NCBI RefSeq assembly: GCF_003996965.1
Contig: NZ_QWDM01000010.1
Location: 1-64,000 of the forward strand
Source of the DNA: Flavobacterium cupreum
GTDB lineage: Bacteria; Bacteroidota; Bacteroidia; Flavobacteriales; Flavobacteriaceae
Length of the DNA: 64,000 bases
Reading direction: 5' to 3'
Shown here: piece after piece, positions 58,970-64,000 of the stretch
Layout of the letters: each line of letters starts with the position of its first letter
How positions within the stretch are numbered: the first letter of the stretch is position 1
The notes under the pieces: generated by a model
What the model was told of the DNA's origin: nothing
Seen by the model: the letters and a program-made list of their open reading frames with translations, nothing else
The model's database searches: none
Position numbers and translations under genes: made by a program

Positions 58970-60487
58970 TTACAACAGCGAATGACAAGTCATTGCAGCT
59001 GGTTGCTGAACGCCCATTAACTCTAAAATAGTTGGAGCGATATCTCCTAAAACACCGTCGTTGATATTTTTCAGTTGTTTGTCAACCAAAATAATAGGCA
59101 CAGGATTCGTGGTATGTGCCGTATTTGGGCTTCCGTCAGGGTTGATCATTGTTTCGCAATTTCCGTGATCGGCAATAACAATTGTGGTATAATCATTGGC
59201 CAGGGCAGCTTCGATTACTCCTTTTACACAGGCATCAACAGCTTCACAAGCCAGAATTGCAGCACTCATGATTCCGGTGTGTCCCACCATGTCACCATTT
59301 GCAAAATTCAGACAGACAAAATCAACTTCGCCTCTGTTTAATTCAGGAACAAGTGCATCTTTTAGTTCGAAAGCACTCATCTCCGGCTGTAAATCATAAG
59401 TCGCTACTTTTGGAGAGTTTCTTAAAATTCTTGATTCGCCTTCAAAAGGAGTTTCTCTTCCTCCCGAAAAGAAAAATGTCACGTGTGGATATTTTTCTGT
59501 TTCGGCAATACGAATTTGTTTTTTACCCGCTTTCTCTAAAACTTCACCCAGCGTTTCGGTAATATTATCTTTATTGTAAACCACTTTTACGTTTTGATAC
59601 GTTTCATCGTAGTTAGTAAGCGTAACATAATACAAGTTTATTTTGTGCATGTTTTGCTCGTAAAAGTCTTGTTGGGATAAAGCTTCTGTCAGTTCGCGCC
59701 CTCTATCCGTTCTGAAATTGAAGAAAATGACAACATCACCTTCGATAATAGTTGCCAGCGGCTGTTCCTGCTCATCAACCATCACAATTGGCTCAATGAA
59801 TTCATCCGTTACGTGGTTGGCATAACTGTCAAGAATACTTGCAACCGCATTATGAGACGGGGTTCCTTTAGCATTTACCAGCAAATCATAGGCTAGTTTT
59901 ACACGTTCCCATCGCTTGTCACGATCCATCGAATAATAACGGCCGATGATAGACGCAATCTTTACCGGAGTATCTTTAATATAATCTTCTAAGTCATGAA
60001 TGTATTTTGCTCCCGATTTCGGGTCAACATCACGACCATCTGTAAAAGCATGAACAAAAACATTTTGTAAACCATATTCCTGCGAAGCGTCAATTAAGCC
60101 ACGGAGGTGCGATGTATGAGAGTGAACTCCTCCGTCAGATACTAATCCCAGGAAATGTACTTTTTTATTGTTTTCCTTAGCATAGGTAAAAGCGTCAACA
60201 AGAACCTGTTCTTTGGCAAGTGTCTGGTGTGCTACCGCTAAATTTATTTTGGCTAAATCCTGGTATACAATTCTTCCTGCTCCAAGATTCATGTGACCTA
60301 CTTCACTGTTTCCCATTTGTCCTTCGGGTAAACCAACGTTTAAACCATCAGTTCTAAGTTGGGCACTGGGATAATTTCGGTAAAGGCTGTTTATAAAGGG
60401 AACATTTGCATTGTCTATTGCAGATACTTTAGGGTCAGGAGATTTTCCCCAACCGTCTAAAATCATAAGGATTACTTTCTTGTTCAT
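58970..60487 (-). CDS. gpmI: 2,3-bisphosphoglycerate-independent phosphoglycerate mutase
   Basis: A 505-residue manganese enzyme of glycolysis that interconverts 3- and 2-phosphoglycerate. I start at the ATG at 60487 (MNKKVILMILDGWG). The longer frame begins upstream of a -7 box (TATCTTTG on the minus strand, 60504-60511) and so is not transcribed. Asp11 (LMILDGWG) and the phosphoserine Ser61 (GQMGNSEVGHMN) are the catalytic residues; metal ligands are in CLNFANGDMVGHTG and TTIVIADHGNCE. It is complete and cytoplasmic. Confidence 0.96.
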   Translation of the reverse strand: MNKKVILMILDGWGKSPDPKVSAIDNANVPFINSLYRNYPSAQLRTDGLNVGLPEGQMGNSEVGHMNLGAGRIVYQDLAKINLAVAHQTLAKEQVLVDAFTYAKENNKKVHFLGLVSDGGVHSHTSHLRGLIDASQEYGLQNVFVHAFTDGRDVDPKSGAKYIHDLEDYIKDTPVKIASIIGRYYSMDRDKRWERVKLAYDLLVNAKGTPSHNAVASILDSYANHVTDEFIEPIVMVDEQEQPLATIIEGDVVIFFNFRTDRGRELTEALSQQDFYEQNMHKINLYYVTLTNYDETYQNVKVVYNKDNITETLGEVLEKAGKKQIRIAETEKYPHVTFFFSGGRETPFEGESRILRNSPKVATYDLQPEMSAFELKDALVPELNRGEVDFVCLNFANGDMVGHTGIMSAAILACEAVDACVKGVIEAALANDYTTIVIADHGNCETMINPDGSPNTAHTTNPVPIILVDKQLKNINDGVLGDIAPTILELMGVQQPAAMTCHSLL

Positions 60488-60627
60488 TATTTTTTGTTTT
60501 CTACAAAGATAAACCATTTATAAAATGCAGCATTAAGGGCAGGTTACAATTGTATTTTATAAAATGAACTGTATTTAAAAATACTAATTTAATTATAGAA
60601 GTCTTTATTTTTTAAAATTAATTCAGA

Positions 60628-63054
60628 CTAAGCTCTGTTTCTAATCTTATTTTTGACAGCATTATAGTCGATAAAATATTTGACACTTACAGAAAAAATG
60701 TGTTTTAGCACGTCATTGTTCAATAAACTGGTAACGCTGGATTTGAATTCCTTATCAATAACACGTTCGAAATTAGAAGCATTATTTCGATACAGAACAG
60801 AAAGCTGACTTCCCGGAGCAAACCACCACGAATACGATAAATCGGTATTCCACGAATAAAAACTCGAATTTTTATTGCTGGTGTATTGCGGATATGAAGT
60901 TAAAGTTCCGTCAGGTTGCAGTTGCAGAATGTCTTTGTTCTCGGCATAAGACCAATATTGGCGAACGGACAGATTTAGTGTCATGGCACTGTTTAAAGCA
61001 TATTTTCCCCCTAACATATTAGAGTAGGTAATTACGTTTCTATTGGCAAAAACAATAGCATCCGTTGTATTTTCATTGGCGTCATTGTCAAAACTGTCAA
61101 TGTATCCTTTATTGTTGTTTTTCCTGAAAAAACTAAAAGTATACGTTAAGAGAAGCTTGTCACTGAAACGATATCTCGGACCAATATCAAAACCATAATC
61201 CATTCGTTCGTTTTCATCAAAAACGGTGATAGAAGGATTTAAATCCAGGGCGAATTTGTGGTTATAATTGGTAGAAATACTTCCCCATGTTTCTATTTTT
61301 GCCGGAATAATGACATACCTGTTATCTGCCCTTGGTTCGTAATAATCATTTCCTTTTGTATAAAAGGCTATTCCCGCTCCATAATAATTGTTTTTAACGG
61401 TTGTCAGGTTTAGATTGGCCTCTATGTTGTTTTCCTGAACTTTTCCGGATTCTTTATTAAATTCCGCATACATATTGTAGTTGATTTTGAAAGAATTGAA
61501 AAGCTTCGTCGGATTTAAAATCCTGTAATTGGCATTCCCGTAAAAGTTGTAATAGTTGGTGTAGAAGTTAATTCCAAGATCATTGGGATCAAAATTTTTA
61601 GTAACAAAATCACTACCTACGCTGTAACGGTATTTTCCGCTGGTTTCTGCAAAGCCAATGGTGGAATAAAGTCCTTTTTTGTCTTCAGTATCATTGATTG
61701 TGCTGTACTTGACGTTTCCGGATAAATTGTAGGTATTTGCTTTGGTGTTTAAATCCCACGCCAAACCTGACACATTAGAATCCCTGAAATGGCCATTTCG
61801 CGTCACATTGGTATTGATAAAGGTTACCGAAGAGTTTTTACGAAATCGCTGGTCCAGAACCAGGACATTATAATTCATCAACGGCTCTATAATTGCTTTT
61901 CTGGTTTCGCCGGTTACGGTATCTTTTATCGTGGCAAATGTTTTTTCTGTTACAGCGTTTAAAATCCCGACTCCAAGTCCTTTTTTGGTTCTTCCCGAAA
62001 CTTTCAAAGCATTGATAAGATTTACATTTTGCGGGTTTTCAATTATTTCTTCATTATCCTTTAAATCCGGCTCAACAGAAGGTTTACCGCCAATCCTTCT
62101 CGAATAAAACATTTTTCCTTTATTGAAAAGGTCTGTTCCTTCGGTAAAAAAAGCTCTGTTTTCGTTGAATTGTTGTTCAAAAGGACCCAGATTCAAAATC
62201 TGATCATCATATTTTGCCTGTCCGAAATCAGGAATCAGGATGGCGTCAAGCGTAAAGGCATCATTAATACCGTATTTGATATCCATTCCGCCTTTCATGG
62301 TACCGTACGTTTTCTGGCCATCAGCAGCATTCAGATAATAGGAAGCATACGGCATAAGAAACAATCGGGTAGGAGGTTTGATATTTTCAATTCCTTCCAG
62401 ATTCCCGTTTTGTTGGGTAAAAGTGCCAATTTTGGTATCAATTAGCGACCAGGTGTATTTTTTTCGTTCCCTTTTTATTTCCCTGAAAAAATTAATTCCC
62501 CAGGTTTGTTTGTTCTCTTCCGAAAAACGCAAGGCAGCATAGGGGATTTTCATTTCTACCGTCCATCCCGTGTCAGTAAGTACAGCTTTACTAATCCAGA
62601 CAGCATCCCAGGAATAATCTTCACCATTGGCATCGGTCATGACGCAATCTCCCTGCACATCGGCAGCAGACACAAAGAATTCAAAGTTTTGCTGACCGTC
62701 ATTGAAGCCGTTAATAAAAACACCAAAAATATCTGCCGTTCCAAAATTATCCCTTTGCGAAATTTCCTTTAGTATTTTACCGGGATCATCATCGTACATA
62801 ACGGCACCAATATAAAGCGCATCATTATTATATAAAACTTTGACTTCTGTTCTTCTTCCTTCAGGAATTGATTTTCCGTTATCAGGATCAAACATAACAA
62901 AATCTGAAGCTATAGCGGCATTTTTCCACTCCGGTTCCTCTAATTTTCCATCTATTGAAATACTTTGCAAAATTTGCTGTGCCTGCAAAGTTTTCTTTTG
63001 ACCGTAAGAGCAAAATGAACAAAGAAAAAGAGTAAAAAGGACTAAATTTTTCAT
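60628..63054 (-). CDS. CBM9-domain and DUF5916 outer-membrane protein
   Basis: An 808-residue exported protein with a signal peptide (MKNLVLFTLFLCSFCSYG). Residues about 25-215 form a family 9 carbohydrate-binding-like domain (ISIDGKLEEPEWKNAA, TEVKVLYNNDALYIGAVMYDD, WTVEMKIPYAALRF). The rest is DUF5916, a beta-rich region with alternating aromatic strands, likely an outer-membrane barrel (QFNENRAFFTEGTDLFNKGKMFYSRRIG near 290). Such proteins are common in Bacteroidota; ligand unknown. TACATTTG on the minus strand at 63154-63161 is the -7 box, with a leader of about 95 nt. Confidence 0.88.
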   Translation of the reverse strand: MKNLVLFTLFLCSFCSYGQKKTLQAQQILQSISIDGKLEEPEWKNAAIASDFVMFDPDNGKSIPEGRRTEVKVLYNNDALYIGAVMYDDDPGKILKEISQRDNFGTADIFGVFINGFNDGQQNFEFFVSAADVQGDCVMTDANGEDYSWDAVWISKAVLTDTGWTVEMKIPYAALRFSEENKQTWGINFFREIKRERKKYTWSLIDTKIGTFTQQNGNLEGIENIKPPTRLFLMPYASYYLNAADGQKTYGTMKGGMDIKYGINDAFTLDAILIPDFGQAKYDDQILNLGPFEQQFNENRAFFTEGTDLFNKGKMFYSRRIGGKPSVEPDLKDNEEIIENPQNVNLINALKVSGRTKKGLGVGILNAVTEKTFATIKDTVTGETRKAIIEPLMNYNVLVLDQRFRKNSSVTFINTNVTRNGHFRDSNVSGLAWDLNTKANTYNLSGNVKYSTINDTEDKKGLYSTIGFAETSGKYRYSVGSDFVTKNFDPNDLGINFYTNYYNFYGNANYRILNPTKLFNSFKINYNMYAEFNKESGKVQENNIEANLNLTTVKNNYYGAGIAFYTKGNDYYEPRADNRYVIIPAKIETWGSISTNYNHKFALDLNPSITVFDENERMDYGFDIGPRYRFSDKLLLTYTFSFFRKNNNKGYIDSFDNDANENTTDAIVFANRNVITYSNMLGGKYALNSAMTLNLSVRQYWSYAENKDILQLQPDGTLTSYPQYTSNKNSSFYSWNTDLSYSWWFAPGSQLSVLYRNNASNFERVIDKEFKSSVTSLLNNDVLKHIFSVSVKYFIDYNAVKNKIRNRA

Positions 63055-63317
63055 GTGATTTTAAAACGTAATTTTTGGGATAAGAGACCGTCGGAGTAAT
63101 AGACAATCTTTTTTCATAATTGTTACACTTTAATCTAGAGTATTATCAGGAAACAAATGTATACTATTTTCAGAAAAAGTTATAGAATTTAAATCCCGAT
63201 TTCAATTTTTGTAAGTAAATATTTCGTAAAAATTACCATTTTGTGGTTTTTTGCTAATTTTTTGTTTCAGAATTGTTAAAGTTTAGACAAAAATGCACTG
63301 ATTAACAGACTTTTATT

Positions 63318-63346
63318 TTGTCTACTGCATTTTTTTTATACTTTTG
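63318..63346 (+). promoter_or_regulatory. Promoter of the L,D-transpeptidase gene
   Basis: TTG at 63318-63320, an 18-nt spacer and TACTTTTG at 63339-63346. The leader to the ATG at 63383 is about 31 nt. The 328-bp gap 63055-63382 holds this and the divergent -7 box at 63154-63161. Confidence 0.8.
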
Positions 63347-63382
63347 CCTTACCCAAATTTATTATTAACCTAAAGGAATTCA

Positions 63383-64000
63383 ATGATTTACAAAATTTAT
63401 CCATTATTGGTGTTTTTACTATTGTCTTTTGGTAAAGATTCAAAAAACACAATCGAATTAAAAAAGGTAACTACAAAGAGTATTGCTAAGGTTGAAAAAC
63501 TTACAATCGACAGTAAAATTGAAAATGTGTACAGCACATTGAAAACCAACAATTGTTCGTTACCGGAACTTAAGACTTTCTCTGAAGCTTTAAAAGGTTT
63601 TTACTTACTGAAAGAGAGAGGTGTTGTTCAGAAAGATATTTTAACTTTAATTGATTTTAGTTTATCATCAAATACCAAACGTCTTTGGGTAATTGATCTG
63701 ACTACTAATACAATTTTGTTTCAGTCTCTTGTAGCTCACGGAAGAAATACGGGAGAAGAATTTGCTTCAACATTTTCAAATTTAAATTCATCTTTCAAAA
63801 GCAGCTTAGGCTTTTATGCCACTGGTGAGATTTACCAGGGAAAACATGGTGCTTCATTGCGTTTAGATGGTTTGGAAAGAGGTGTTAATGACAAGGCACG
63901 TGAAAGAGGCGTAGTTGTTCATGGTGCTGATTATGTATCTGAATCTTTTATCAATAGTAATAAAAGATTAGGAAGAAGTCAGGGGTGTCCCGCTCTTCCT
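63383..64000 (+). CDS. Murein L,D-transpeptidase catalytic-domain protein (YkuD_2), 3' end cut
   Basis: The first 206 codons of a gene running off the window. After a short hydrophobic N-terminus (MIYKIYPLLVFLLLSFG) comes a spacer. Then from about residue 95 there is a YkuD_2-type catalytic domain: LIDFSLSSNTKRLWVIDL, LVAHGRNTGEEFASTFSN, then HGADYVSESFINSNKRLGRS and QGCPALP. The conserved His and the nucleophile Cys (S-x-G-C-P) are both present. Such enzymes cross-link peptidoglycan or attach proteins to it in the periplasm. The remaining C-terminus (perhaps 30-40 residues) is outside the window. Confidence 0.92.
   Translation, partial: MIYKIYPLLVFLLLSFGKDSKNTIELKKVTTKSIAKVEKLTIDSKIENVYSTLKTNNCSLPELKTFSEALKGFYLLKERGVVQKDILTLIDFSLSSNTKRLWVIDLTTNTILFQSLVAHGRNTGEEFASTFSNLNSSFKSSLGFYATGEIYQGKHGASLRLDGLERGVNDKARERGVVVHGADYVSESFINSNKRLGRSQGCPALP

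Noticed and set aside
60488..60517. Ten-codon N-terminal extension of GpmI
   Set aside because: It spans the -7 box TATCTTTG; the next ATG matches the family start.

Overview
The window is a stretch of a Flavobacterium-type chromosome (Bacteroidota). The evidence is low-GC DNA, TTG-N18-20-TAnnTTTG promoters, a type IX secretion (T9SS) type B cargo protein, a T9SS plug protein, a folK-deoxynucleoside kinase fusion, DUF5103/DUF983/DUF2797 genes, and many short palindromic dispersed repeats. All calls come from reading the sequence; no database search was run.

Layout. About 1-3100 is the end of an integrated conjugative-type element: a truncated DUF932 gene, an ICE/plasmid-type ssb and an IntDOT-like tyrosine integrase with its terminator. 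From 3.3 kb the content is chromosomal. It includes a GH3-like acyl-acid amido synthetase, DUF2797, a GT9 glycosyltransferase, a large AsmA-like protein, SppA, a TonB-plug-like surface protein, the folK-dNK fusion, a lectin-bearing T9SS cargo protein, a SpoU methyltransferase, DUF1573 and mutS (TTG start). A tRNA-Gly/tRNA-Leu operon lies at 20.6-20.8 kb, followed by a perfect 16 x 8-bp tandem repeat. 21-29 kb carries envelope and polysaccharide genes (waaA, a sugar aminotransferase, galE), an EamA exporter, a small ParE-like toxin-antitoxin pair, fabD and DUF983. 29-32 kb holds an AraC regulator, yceI and a pirin gene; the last two share an identically placed palindromic promoter element. 32.8-37.6 kb is a glyoxylate-shunt locus: a RamB/ScfR-type regulator divergent from aceB and aceA, with a 14-bp perfect palindrome between them. 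37.8-40.3 kb is a tightly packed operon (membrane protein, purT, DUF6370, Crp/Fnr regulator).

40.6-64 kb is mostly housekeeping: a U32 RNA-hydroxylation-type protein, aspartate-type aminotransferase, fatty acid desaturase, rsmG, pruA, apaG, the T9SS plug protein, a SNF2 helicase, methionine aminopeptidase, DUF445, gpmI, a CBM9/DUF5916 outer-membrane protein and an L,D-transpeptidase cut by the window end.

The most distinctive structure is at 55971-56471. A GxxExxY (PD-(D/E)XK-like) gene is framed by 32-bp imperfect inverted repeats of a family that also occurs without a gene nearby (57338-57458) and as a near-perfect hairpin at 37678-37750. Several other palindromic repeat families (CTTCGACT, TCGACGAAGGAGA, CGCAGATTTTGCAG) fill the intergenic gaps.
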